From positions 1-11,290 of the forward strand of contig CAZGTQ010000357.1 of assembly GCA_964528575.1 (NCBI GenBank): a DNA stretch of 11,290 nucleotides. The letters are read 5' to 3'. The notes beneath the pieces were generated by a model. The model made no database searches and had not been told where the DNA came from. It saw only the letters and a program-made list of their open reading frames with translations. Below are positions 1 to 6,588 of this stretch, piece after piece. Position 1 is the stretch's first letter; the number at the start of each line of letters is the position of its first letter. The position numbers and the translations under genes are program-made. Source of the stretch: CAZGTQ01 sp964528575. GTDB taxonomy: Bacteria; Planctomycetota; UBA1135; GCA-002686595.

Positions 1-669
1 GTTCAGGAAGATGCGGCTCGGCACGTTTCCGCCGAACGCACCGCCGTAGGTCGAGTGGAACAGGTCGAGGTCGCCGTCGTTGTCGAGGTCGGCGAAGTCG
101 CAGTCGCACGACCAGTCGATGAAGCCCCCCCCGGGAAGGACGGCGTTCGCCGGGACCGACGAGCCGGGGCCGCCGAGCCCGACCCACCGCGACGCCGTGT
201 CGTCGGTGTAGAAACCGAGCGTGCCGCCCTGGGCGCCGCCGTTGTTGATCAACCAGCGGTTCGTCTGGTTCGTGATCTGCGACGTGTTCGACGTGTAGAT
301 GTCGAGGTCCCCGTCGTCGTCGATGTCGGCGAACTCGATGTCGCGGCTCTGATCGGTGATGTTCGGGAATCGGGCGTTCGTGTCGTCGTCGAAGAACCCG
401 ATCGTGCCGCCCTGCAGGCCGCCGCGGTTGATCCAGATGCGGTTGCGGTCGTTGCCCTGGTCGCCGCCGTCGGCGAAGACCGCGTCCCAGTCGCCGTCGA
501 GGTCGACGTCCCCGAAGTCGACGTTCTCCGAGAAGGAGTTGTTGTTGGGGCTCCCCTGCGGGATCTGGGACGGAGTGTTCGTGAACTGAGCGCCGGCCGT
601 CGAGCCGAGCGCGAGAGCGCCCAGGCCGACTGCCGCGATCGTTCGCAACGTGCTTCGATTCGACTTCAT
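1..669 (-). CDS. Secreted FG-GAP/VCBS repeat protein, N-terminal part (3' end beyond the window)
   Basis: The first 223 residues are present and the frame stays open to the left edge. Residues 1-27 form a signal peptide: positive start (MKSNRSTLR), hydrophobic core (IAAVGLGALALG) and an AGA/QF cleavage site. The mature part has at least three FG-GAP/VCBS-type repeats, each with an Asp-rich calcium loop: DVDLDGDWD (54-62), DIDDDGDLD (115-123) and DLDNDGDLD (194-202). Each loop is followed by a variant of NR-W-INNGG, so the repeat is about 60-75 residues. Such repeats build calcium-bound beta-propellers in exported or surface proteins; the ligand is unknown. The start is ATG at 669, chosen because it gives the complete signal peptide. 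There is no Shine-Dalgarno sequence and no close TANNNT box, so this gene probably has an untranslated leader in the region upstream. Confidence 0.85.
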   Translation of the reverse strand, partial: MKSNRSTLRTIAAVGLGALALGSTAGAQFTNTPSQIPQGSPNNNSFSENVDFGDVDLDGDWDAVFADGGDQGNDRNRIWINRGGLQGGTIGFFDDDTNARFPNITDQSRDIEFADIDDDGDLDIYTSNTSQITNQTNRWLINNGGAQGGTLGFYTDDTASRWVGLGGPGSSVPANAVLPGGGFIDWSCDCDFADLDNDGDLDLFHSTYGGAFGGNVPSRIFLN

Positions 670-779
670 GTGCCGTGAGCCCGCGAGTGGAGGCCGCGCA
701 CGTCCGGCGGGGAGGGAGCGCACGCGTGGTCGGGATGGCGCCAGCGGAGGCCGGAGGAGCGCGTCCCCGCCTCGGCGTA

Positions 780-796
780 CGCGGAGCGGCTCCGCG
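780..796. repeat. 17-nt near-perfect palindrome
   Basis: The sequence CGCGGAGCGGCTCCGCG is an 8-bp inverted repeat with one central base. It lies about 110 bases upstream of the FG-GAP start codon. It could be an operator for a dimeric regulator. It is a poor terminator candidate because no T-run follows on either strand. Confidence 0.5.
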
Positions 797-820
797 CTGC
801 ACCGAGCGAGGCTGCCCCAT

Positions 821-848
821 GAAACCGGGGGGGCCGCCGGGCGGTTTC
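821..848. repeat. 7-bp inverted repeat around a G/C-rich loop
   Basis: GAAACCG (821-827) and CGGTTTC (842-848) are exact inverted repeats separated by 14 G/C-only bases that include a run of seven G on the plus strand when the last stem base is counted. If transcribed as part of the FG-GAP leader (minus strand) it would form a hairpin with a C-rich loop. Its function is unknown. Confidence 0.45.
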
Positions 849-1085
849 GACTGGATGGAAGAGAGAGGGCCGCTCTCGCACCGCGCGGCCGGGCGCGCAC
901 GGGAGCCTGGGGGGATCGGAGCGGTCGCGGCGCGCGGCTGCGCGCGCGAGCACCACCGCTTCGAGCCTATCCGCACTCGGGTGGTTGGGGACGCGCCCAC
1001 CGGGCGCCCGTTGCGTACCGCTTGTGTGAGGAGGGTTCGGGGAGGGTAAATAAGCGCAGCATGCACGGCTCGACCGCCGGCGGCG

Positions 1086-1292
1086 TCAGCGCGCGCCGAT
1101 CCGCCGCTCGATCAGATAGCCGAGGGCGAAGAGCAGCCCGCCGGCGATCAGCCCGCGCATCTCGAACACCATCGACTCGAGCGGCTTCTGCTCGACGAAC
1201 CCCAGCTTCATGCTCATCGAGAGCCCGACGAGCACGAGCACGAGGCCGACCCCCTCGAGCGCCTTCGCCAGCCACCACAGACCGCGCTTCAC
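1086..1292 (-). CDS. Small membrane protein, 68 residues, two predicted helices
   Basis: The protein begins VKRGLWWLAKALEG and has two hydrophobic segments, about residues 13-28 (VGLVLVLVGLSMS region) and 46-61 (GLIAGGLLFALGYL). The charged connecting loop contains EQKPLES, and the tail ends IERRIGAR. The start is GTG at 1292, chosen because it overlaps the upstream stop as GTGA (1289-1292). This is a sign of translational coupling with the GT9 gene. A longer frame reaching 1388 exists, but its extra residues are low-complexity and run inside the GT9 gene. I do not recognise the family. The coupling suggests a partner or anchor in the same envelope glycan pathway, which is inference. Confidence 0.75.
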   Translation of the reverse strand: MKRGLWWLAKALEGVGLVLVLVGLSMSMKLGFVEQKPLESMVFEMRGLIAGGLLFALGYLIERRIGAR

Positions 1293-2350
1293 GACCCCGC
1301 CCCTGCGCGCGCCAGGGCCCGCTCGCACGCCGCGACGAGCCGCTCGGTCGTCAGCGTCGACGTGTCCGCGTCCGGCCGGTAGCTGCACGCGTCGGGCGCC
1401 GTGCTCGCGACCTTCTCGCCGCGCCCGTACAGCTCGATCTCGGCCGCCGAGGTCGGCGCGAAGAACGCGACGAGCGGCACGCGGCGCGCGACGGCGACGT
1501 GGAGCGCCAGGCTGTCGCTCGTCACCAAGAGGTCGAGCCGGTCGACGATCGCGGCGAACTCGAGCAGCGCGTTGTCCGCCCCCGCGTCGACGAGCGGCAC
1601 GCGCCCGGCGAGCGCGTCCGCGATCCGGCGGTTGCGCTCGGCCTCGTCCGGCCCGCCGAGCACGACGAACGAGGCGCGCCGCTCGAGGCGCTCGAAGAGC
1701 GCGAGCGCGAGCTCGACCGTGCGCTCGGCCGGCAGACGCTTCGACTGCCAGCGTCCGCCCGCGCCGGTGTTGAGCCCGACGACCGGCCGCGCGCGATCGA
1801 GCCCGTGCTCGCGCGCGAAGGCCGCGCCGAACTCAAGCGCGTCGTCGGGCAGCACGAGCTCGGGCTCTCCCATCTCGATCCCGAGCATGTCCGCGTAGAT
1901 CGCCGCGTGGCTGCGCCGGTTCTCGAGCTTGAGCTCGTCCGCGCGCGCCTTGCCGTGCACCGAGAGCAGCCCCATGTCGAACCACGGCGCGGCGTTCGGC
2001 GTGTAGGCGCGCTCCGCGCGCTCGTCGAGGTACGCGCCGCACACGTCCGCGCCCGCCGCGACGGCGCTCGCGAGCGCACACATCGGCTCCTCGTCGTCGA
2101 ACGAGAGCACGCGGCTCCAGCGCGTCCGCGCGAGCTCGTCCCCGAGCGCGCGCACCGCGTCCGCGTCGCCCGGGTCCACGGTCCGGACGGTCGCGACGAG
2201 CGGGTGCGTGCGCACGAGGTCGCGCGCGCCGGGCGCGGTCACCCACGTCACGCGCGGGTCCGCGTGCGCCGCGTGCAGCCCCGGCAGGATCGACGTCGTG
2301 CGCAGCACGTCGCCGAGCGCGCCGGTCTTGAGGATCAGGATCGGGGTCAC
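1289..2350 (-). CDS. Glycosyltransferase family 9 (ADP-heptose:LPS heptosyltransferase-like)
   Basis: The 353-residue length is normal for the WaaC/WaaF/WaaQ family. The N-terminal Rossmann domain opens with ILILKTGALGDVLRTTSILP (residues 4-23), the acceptor-side signature of GT9. The C-terminal nucleotide-sugar domain has NTGAGGRWQSKRLP (194-207), VVLGGPDEAE (229-238), TSDSLALHVA (277-286) and FFAPTSAAE (296-304), which occupy the usual donor-binding positions. GT9 enzymes add heptose or a related sugar to LPS core or other surface glycans at the cytoplasmic face of the membrane. The exact sugar cannot be told from sequence. Start is GTG at 2350, with a TAGGAT box 6 bases upstream and no Shine-Dalgarno sequence, suggesting a leaderless mRNA. 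It is the first gene of a pair with the 68-residue membrane protein and is divergent from the DPM1-like gene. Confidence 0.9.
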   Translation of the reverse strand: MTPILILKTGALGDVLRTTSILPGLHAAHADPRVTWVTAPGARDLVRTHPLVATVRTVDPGDADAVRALGDELARTRWSRVLSFDDEEPMCALASAVAAGADVCGAYLDERAERAYTPNAAPWFDMGLLSVHGKARADELKLENRRSHAAIYADMLGIEMGEPELVLPDDALEFGAAFAREHGLDRARPVVGLNTGAGGRWQSKRLPAERTVELALALFERLERRASFVVLGGPDEAERNRRIADALAGRVPLVDAGADNALLEFAAIVDRLDLLVTSDSLALHVAVARRVPLVAFFAPTSAAEIELYGRGEKVASTAPDACSYRPDADTSTLTTERLVAACERALARAGAGS

Positions 2351-2356
2351 GGCGGG

Positions 2357-2384
2357 ATCCTACGGTCCCGGGACGGACCGGCAA
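2357..2384 (-). promoter_or_regulatory. Promoter of the GT9 gene, apparently leaderless
   Basis: On the minus strand TTGCCG (2384-2379), a 16-base spacer and TAGGAT (2362-2357) form a sigma70-like promoter. The TAGGAT box ends 6 bases before the GTG start, so transcription would begin at or next to the start codon. GGATCCTAC here is mirrored by GTAGGATCC at 2460-2468 in front of the divergent gene. Confidence 0.6.
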
Positions 2385-2450
2385 GGATGCGCGCGCAGGC
2401 GCGCGCACGGGGCGCGCAAGGATGCGCGCGCAGGCGCGCGCACGGGGCGC
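2381..2450. repeat. Perfect 35-bp tandem duplication, each copy with a 9-bp GC inverted repeat
   Basis: Positions 2381-2415 and 2416-2450 are identical. Each copy contains TGCGCGCGC-AG-GCGCGCGCA, a perfect 9-bp inverted repeat with a 2-base centre. A third partial copy (GCGCGCACGG, 2449-2458) follows. The block fills the space between two divergent start regions. It overlaps the likely -35 of the GT9 gene and covers the position where a -35 of the DPM1-like gene would fall. The alternating C/G runs could form cruciform or Z-DNA. Confidence 0.9.
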
Positions 2451-2460
2451 GCGCACGGAG

Positions 2461-2466
2461 TAGGAT
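2461..2466 (+). promoter_or_regulatory. -10 element (TAGGAT) of the DPM1-like gene, apparently leaderless
   Basis: TAGGAT lies 8 bases before the ATG at 2475. There is no Shine-Dalgarno sequence between them and no convincing -35 hexamer at the usual distance, where the 35-bp duplication sits instead. Confidence 0.55.
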
Positions 2467-2474
2467 CCGCGCCC

Positions 2475-3173
2475 ATGGGCTCGCTCGTCGTGCTTCCCAC
2501 CTACAACGAGGCCGACAACGTGCTGCGCCTGGCGGACGCGATCTTCGCCGAGGTGCCCACGCTCGAGATCCTCGTCGTCGACGACGCGAGCCCCGACGGC
2601 ACGGGCGACCTCGTCGCCCAGGCGAGCGAGCGGGACCCGCGGGTCCATCTGCTGCGGCGCGCCGGCAAGCTCGGCCTCGGCACGGCGTACCTCGCCGGCT
2701 TCCGCTACGGCCTCGACGGCGGCTACGAGCGCATCCTGACGATGGACTGCGACTTCAGCCACCACCCGCGCTACCTGCCGGACCTGCTCGCAGCGATGGC
2801 GGACCACGACCTCGTGATCGGCTCGCGCTACGTCCCCGGCGGCGGCGTCGCGAACTGGCCGCTGCACCGCCGCGCGCTCTCCTCGTTCGCGAACTTCTAC
2901 ACGCGCGCGCTGCTGCGCCTGCCGGTGCGCGACTGCACGTCGGGCTACCGCTGCTACAGCCGCCGCGTGCTCGAGCGCGTCGCCCCGTTCGACGTGCGCT
3001 CGTCGGGCTACTCGTTCCTCGAGGAGATGGTCTACCGCGTCCACCGCGCGGGCTTCCGAATCGGCGAGACCCCGATCCTGTTCGAGGACCGCCGCGTGGG
3101 CGAGTCGAAGATCAATCGCGCGGAGATCTATCGCGCCGCGTGGCACGTGCTGCGCACCGCGGTCGGCCGCTGA
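2475..3173 (+). CDS. Polyprenol-phosphate mannosyltransferase, DPM1-type (GT2)
   Basis: The 232-residue protein is a soluble DPM1-type GT-A enzyme: VVLPTYNEADN (5-15), VVDDASPDGTGD (34-45), KLGLGTAYLAGF (65-76), the metal-binding DCDFSHHP (91-98), GSRYVPGG (116-123), TSGYRCYS (155-162), GYSFLEEM (178-185) and the C-terminal PILFEDRRVGESK (200-212). The family moves mannose (or another hexose) from a GDP/UDP sugar to a polyprenyl phosphate at the inner face of the membrane, giving the lipid-linked donor used by membrane glycosyltransferases. The C-terminal membrane domain seen in some bacterial homologues is absent. ATG at 2475 is chosen because the protein begins directly at the first beta strand; a longer frame upstream would read through the repeat block. 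Its stop is 8 bases from the stop of the convergent AOR gene. Confidence 0.9.
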   Translation: MGSLVVLPTYNEADNVLRLADAIFAEVPTLEILVVDDASPDGTGDLVAQASERDPRVHLLRRAGKLGLGTAYLAGFRYGLDGGYERILTMDCDFSHHPRYLPDLLAAMADHDLVIGSRYVPGGGVANWPLHRRALSSFANFYTRALLRLPVRDCTSGYRCYSRRVLERVAPFDVRSSGYSFLEEMVYRVHRAGFRIGETPILFEDRRVGESKINRAEIYRAAWHVLRTAVGR

Positions 3174-3181
3174 CGCGGAAG

Positions 3182-5377
3182 TCAGCCGCCCGCGATCGCG
3201 ACGACGAGGTCGAGCACGTCGCCCGCGCGCACGTGCGCGTCGGGGGCGAGCGGCGCTCCGGCGCGGTAGACGAGCGGGCGCGGCGCACCGTCGCGCAGGA
3301 GCAGCGCCGCGGCCATGGGGTGCGCGGCGGCGGCGCCGGCGAGCACGGCGCGCACCGACGCGTCGGTGCCGAGCTCGACGCGGCACTCGTCGCCCAGCGC
3401 CGCGCGCAGCGGGCCGACGGCGCGGAGCAGCGCGGTGCCGCCCGGCGCGCCCTCGTCGGCGGACGGCGCGGCCTCGCGCGTCGCGCCGCGCGAGCGCGGC
3501 GGCTCCAGGACCGGATCCGCGAGCGCGTCGCCGCGCCCGACTCGCTCGAGCGCCAGCGCGAGCGGCCGCCCCGCCGCGTCGATCCCGCGGCACGCGCGGT
3601 ACGCGTCGAGCATCCCCGGCAACGCGAGCTGCGCGCGCGCCCACGCCGGCTCGTCCTGGTCCGCGGGAGCGCCCCAGCGCGCGTTGAGCGTGCGGCGCAG
3701 GAGCACGACCGCCGCGCCCGCCGCGAGCAGCTCCCGGCCCGTCGTGCCCGGAAAGAGCGACGCGGCGAGCGCGTCGAGCGTCAGGAGCCCGTCGGCGAGC
3801 AGCGAGCCGGCGGAGAACGCGCAGAAGCCGCTCGCGTCGACCGCCGCCATCAGATTCTCGTGCCACCACACGAGCTCGCCCTTGCCGGCCGGATCGCGCG
3901 GGTCGTCGGCGCCGCCCGGCAGCGCGCGCTCGACGACCGCCTCGAGCTGCGCGCGCGTGCGCCCGCCCTCGGCGAGGAACGGGAACGCGCGCATCGGGTC
4001 CGAGCCGCCCGTCGCGACGCACTGGCCGAGCACCGCGGCGAGCCCGCTCTCCGGCCGCGCCGCCTGTCCCTTGCTCGCGACGACCGTCGCGCCGTCGAGG
4101 CCGAGCTCGGCCGCGACCGCGACCGCGCCGCGCGCGAGCAGCGCACCGTCGTCCGCGCCCGTGCCGAGCGACGCGATCGCGCCCGCGAGCGCCGCGCGGT
4201 CGCCCCACGGCGCGCGCTCGCCGTCGCGCTCCGCCGCCGCGCAGCGCAGCGCGAGCACGGCGCCCGCCTCGCGCGCGTCGACGCCGAGCTCGTCGCACGC
4301 CGCCAGGAGCGCGAGCGCGTCGTCGAACGACGCGAGGCCGAGGTTCGGGCCGAGCGCGTACGACGCGCCGAAGTGCGCGGGCCGCCGCTCGCCCTCGGAC
4401 GTCTCGAACACCCAGCCGCACGGCGTCGGGCACCCGCGGCAGCCGCGCCGCTCGCGCGCCGCCGCGCGTCCCTCGGCGACCAGGCGCGCGCCGTCCTCGG
4501 CCGCGAGCGTGTCGCCGTAGTTGCGCGCGCGCAGGTCGCCGCGCGCCGCGAACGCGTGCCACAGCTCGAGCGTGCCGCCGTCCGCGCGCGCCTGCAGCCG
4601 CGGCGACGACGCGAGCGTGCGCGCGAGCGCTCCGTCCGGGCTCTCCGGCACCGGCTCGTCGCAGACGGCGATCGCCTTCAGTCCGAGCGCGCCGAGCACG
4701 GCGCCGAGCCCGCCGCGACCGACGAAGCTCGCGGGCTCGCCGCCGCTCGCGAGGCAGGCGAACGCGACGCCGCGCTCCCCCGCCGCGCCGATGCGCACGC
4801 ACGCACACGGGCCGATGCGCTCGGTGACGAGCTGCAACGTCCGCGCCGGATCCGCGCCCGCGAGGCCGTCGATGCGCTCGATCCGCGCGCGCCCGCCCGC
4901 GAGCACGAGCACGGCGTCGCGCGGCCCCGGCGCGACCGGCGCGGCGCGGTGCACCAGGAGCGCGTCCGCGCTCGCCGCGAGGCGCGGCCCGAGCTCGCCG
5001 CCGACCTGACCTTCGGCGTACAGCGCGCCGAGCACGCCGCGCGACGCGATCGCGGCGCGCGCGGCCGTCGGCATGCCGCGGCGCACGGCGGGCCCGGCCG
5101 CGATCACCAGGGGCGCGGGAGCCGCCGCGGGGCGCCGCTCGTCGTGCTCGAACAGGAGCGCGGGAGCGAGCGCCGCGCCGCCCAGGCGCGCGGCCGCGGC
5201 GAGGAGCGGCGCGCTCGGCTCCCACGGCTGCGGGCCGGGCTGCGCGGCGCCGGCACCGATTTGACCGGGACGTTGCCCGGGACGTTGCCCGGGACGTCGA
5301 CCGGGGCGATGACCGTCGAGATGCCCGTCGAGATCGATGCGCCACACGCGCGGAGCGAGGCTCGGGGTCGGTTGCAT
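3182..5377 (-). CDS. Aldehyde ferredoxin oxidoreductase homologue with a C-terminal MoaD/ThiS-like domain
   Basis: The 731-residue protein is longer than classical AORs (about 600). Domains in order: N-terminal strand VWRIDLDG (11-18); a six-fold tetrapeptide repeat (about 18-41); the AOR pterin-binding N-domain (about 60-240) with RIGAAGERG (195-203) and GRGGLGAVLGALGLKAIAV (220-238); C313-x2-C316-x3-C320 and C519 for the [4Fe-4S] cluster; pterin motifs DELGVD (362-367) and DASGFC (514-519); an Ala/Pro linker (about 626-645); then an 84-residue ubiquitin-like domain ending RAGDVLDLVVAIAGG. AORs oxidise aldehydes to acids with a tungsten- or molybdenum-bispterin and ferredoxin; MoaD/ThiS proteins carry sulfur on a C-terminal Gly-Gly. 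The glutamate of the usual EYE motif and the histidine of ATSxRGxxH appear replaced (around 336 and 460), so activity may differ. ATG at 5377 fits the family N-terminus better than an alternative at 5455. No ferredoxin or pterin-synthesis gene is nearby; substrate unknown. Confidence 0.85.
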   Translation of the reverse strand: MQPTPSLAPRVWRIDLDGHLDGHRPGRRPGQRPGQRPGQIGAGAAQPGPQPWEPSAPLLAAAARLGGAALAPALLFEHDERRPAAAPAPLVIAAGPAVRRGMPTAARAAIASRGVLGALYAEGQVGGELGPRLAASADALLVHRAAPVAPGPRDAVLVLAGGRARIERIDGLAGADPARTLQLVTERIGPCACVRIGAAGERGVAFACLASGGEPASFVGRGGLGAVLGALGLKAIAVCDEPVPESPDGALARTLASSPRLQARADGGTLELWHAFAARGDLRARNYGDTLAAEDGARLVAEGRAAARERRGCRGCPTPCGWVFETSEGERRPAHFGASYALGPNLGLASFDDALALLAACDELGVDAREAGAVLALRCAAAERDGERAPWGDRAALAGAIASLGTGADDGALLARGAVAVAAELGLDGATVVASKGQAARPESGLAAVLGQCVATGGSDPMRAFPFLAEGGRTRAQLEAVVERALPGGADDPRDPAGKGELVWWHENLMAAVDASGFCAFSAGSLLADGLLTLDALAASLFPGTTGRELLAAGAAVVLLRRTLNARWGAPADQDEPAWARAQLALPGMLDAYRACRGIDAAGRPLALALERVGRGDALADPVLEPPRSRGATREAAPSADEGAPGGTALLRAVGPLRAALGDECRVELGTDASVRAVLAGAAAAHPMAAALLLRDGAPRPLVYRAGAPLAPDAHVRAGDVLDLVVAIAGG
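5265..5336. repeat. Six 12-bp degenerate tandem repeats inside the AOR gene
   Basis: Units of CCGGGACGTTGC start at 5265 and 5277 (identical), then 5289, 5301, 5313 and 5325 with increasing divergence. On the minus strand they encode tetrapeptides of the GHLD, GHRP, GRRP, GQRP type (residues about 18-41 of the AOR homologue). The array follows the first beta strand of the N-terminal domain. Confidence 0.85.
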
Positions 5378-5420
5378 CTGGAAACGGCGCGGAGAGCGGA
5401 GCGAATGGGGACGGGCACCG

Positions 5421-5426
5421 ATGATA
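5421..5426 (-). promoter_or_regulatory. Possible -10 element (TATCAT) of the AOR gene
   Basis: TATCAT on the minus strand is one of few A/T-rich hexamers in the 230-base divergent region. It would start transcription about 36 bases before the ATG at 5377, leaving a short leader without an obvious Shine-Dalgarno sequence. No good -35 hexamer lies at 16-18 bases. Confidence 0.35.
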
Positions 5427-5483
5427 GCGGGCGGCTGATCCCGGCGGCCCGCCACCGGGGCGCGACGTGCCCGGCCCGCCGAC

Positions 5484-5512
5484 TTGTGCCGCGCTCGCCG
5501 GCGACCTACGTT
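5484..5512 (+). promoter_or_regulatory. Possible sigma70-like promoter of the site-2 protease gene
   Basis: TTGTGC (5484-5489), a 17-base spacer and TACGTT (5507-5512) match three of six positions in each consensus box. The leader to the GTG at 5608 would be about 90 bases, so this gene would not be leaderless. Confidence 0.35.
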
Positions 5513-5607
5513 CGGGCGCTTCCCTCGGCCCTGCCGCGGCTCCCCGAGCCGTTCCAGGCGCCGCCCAGACCCTCCTGACGCGCGCTCTGACGCCCACTCG
5601 ACCTCCC

Positions 5608-6534
5608 GTGGGATCCTTCCGACTCGGCAGCCTGTTCGGCATCGCGATCCAGTGCAGTTGGAGCTTCGTGCTCCTGGTGCTGCTGCTCCTCGCGCTCACG
5701 AACGATCCGGCGCAAGCGGCGCTCTATTTGGGGCTCCTCTTCGGCGCGGTGCTGCTCCACGAGCTCGGCCACGCGCTCGTCGCCCGCCGTTTCGGCATCC
5801 GCGTGCTCGACATCGCGCTCTGGCCGCTCGGCGGCATGGCGCGGATGAGCGAGATGCCGGAAAAGCCGAAGGTCGAGGGCTGCATCGCGGCGGCCGGCCC
5901 GGCGGTGAACCTCGTGCTGGCGGCCGCGAGCGGGTTGGTGTTCCTGCCGACGCTGCTCCTGCCGCAGAGCGCGCCGGTCGACTCGATCCGGTCGGTCCTC
6001 CTGCAGTTCCTGTGGATCAACGCCGCGCTCGGCACGCTCAACCTGCTGCCGGCGTTCCCGATGGACGGCGGCCGCATCCTGCGCGCCTGGCTCGCGCGCA
6101 CGCGCGACTGGGTCGACGCGACCGAGCTCGCGGTCCGCACCGGCCGCTGGATCGCGGGCGGCATGGTCGTCGTCGGCCTGCTGTCGGGCAACCTGGGCTG
6201 GGCGCTCGCGCTGCTGGTCATCGCGGGCTTCGTCTGGATCACCGGCACGCGCGAGCTGATCGTCGTGCGCCTGCGCCACGGCCGCTTCCCGTTCGGCGGC
6301 GCCCCCATGGGGGGCGCCTTCGCGACCAACGGCGCCGGCGGCGGCGCGGCTCCGCGCGAGCCGCAGTGGAGCGCGAGCGAGAGCGCGCCCCCCGAGCCCG
6401 CGTCCCCGCGCGACGCCGGAGCGCGCCGCCCGAGCATCGGCGCGCCCGAGCTCGACCTCCCGCGCGGCGGCCTCAGCGACGCCGACGTCGAAGCGCTGGA
6501 ACGCTTCCACGGCCGCCTGCGCGACTCGCGCTGA
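5608..6534 (+). CDS. Site-2 protease family membrane metalloprotease (peptidase M50)
   Basis: The 308-residue protein begins VGSFRLGSLFGIAIQ, a typical M50B start, which is why GTG at 5608 is chosen over an open frame reaching 5467 whose extra residues are Ala/Pro-rich. Zinc-site HELGH is at 51-55 in a hydrophobic segment and the third-ligand motif NLLPAFPMDGGRI at 145-157 (D153). Hydrophobic segments lie at about 16-31, 38-54, 95-118, 128-150, 182-194 and 197-213. It would cleave substrates within or near the membrane. There is no PDZ domain and no CBS pair. Instead the protein ends in a roughly 80-residue tail: low-complexity Gly/Ala/Ser/Pro to about 287, then a conserved-looking LSDADVEALERFHGRLR. 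Substrates are unknown, and no sigma or anti-sigma factor gene is adjacent. It is divergent from the AOR gene and convergent with the RDD gene across 54 bases. Confidence 0.88.
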   Translation: MGSFRLGSLFGIAIQCSWSFVLLVLLLLALTNDPAQAALYLGLLFGAVLLHELGHALVARRFGIRVLDIALWPLGGMARMSEMPEKPKVEGCIAAAGPAVNLVLAAASGLVFLPTLLLPQSAPVDSIRSVLLQFLWINAALGTLNLLPAFPMDGGRILRAWLARTRDWVDATELAVRTGRWIAGGMVVVGLLSGNLGWALALLVIAGFVWITGTRELIVVRLRHGRFPFGGAPMGGAFATNGAGGGAAPREPQWSASESAPPEPASPRDAGARRPSIGAPELDLPRGGLSDADVEALERFHGRLRDSR

Positions 6535-6588
6535 CTCGGAGCCCGCCACGCCGCGGCGCGCCGACGCCACGCCCACGGGCGGCCGCCG

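Larger units (their letters stand above)
670..1085. other. 416-base stretch without a gene; two inverted repeats
   Basis: The frames open here have no recognisable protein content and look like GC-driven shadows. The stretch lies between the stop of the small membrane protein and the start of the FG-GAP gene, both on the minus strand, so it should contain the FG-GAP promoter and leader. Two inverted repeats (780-796 and 821-848) and an A/T island (GTAAATAA near 1047-1054), unusual in this sequence, are visible. A TAGGCT hexamer on the minus strand at 964-969 could be a -10 element but is almost 300 bases from the start codon. I could not match the region to a known riboswitch. Confidence 0.5.

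Noticed and set aside
2381..2450. Mobile-element ends or target-site duplication
   Set aside because: The copies are directly adjacent with no element, transposase or inverted termini; a local tandem duplication explains them.
3169..3186. GCTGAC-GCGGAA-GTCAGC inverted repeat containing both convergent stop codons, as a bidirectional terminator
   Set aside because: The stem is only 6 bp, there is no T-run on either strand, and TGAC/GTCA symmetry is expected when two TGA stops face each other.
650..5578. A 1642-residue open frame on the plus strand, antisense to the GT9 and AOR genes
   Set aside because: Arg/Ala-rich low-complexity content with no domain; a product of GC-rich third positions opposite real genes. 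The same holds for the long minus-strand frame 1833-5699.
6535..6588. Terminator between the site-2 protease and RDD genes (GGCGGCCGCC palindrome)
   Set aside because: The palindrome has no loop and no following T-run; short GC palindromes are frequent in sequence of this composition.
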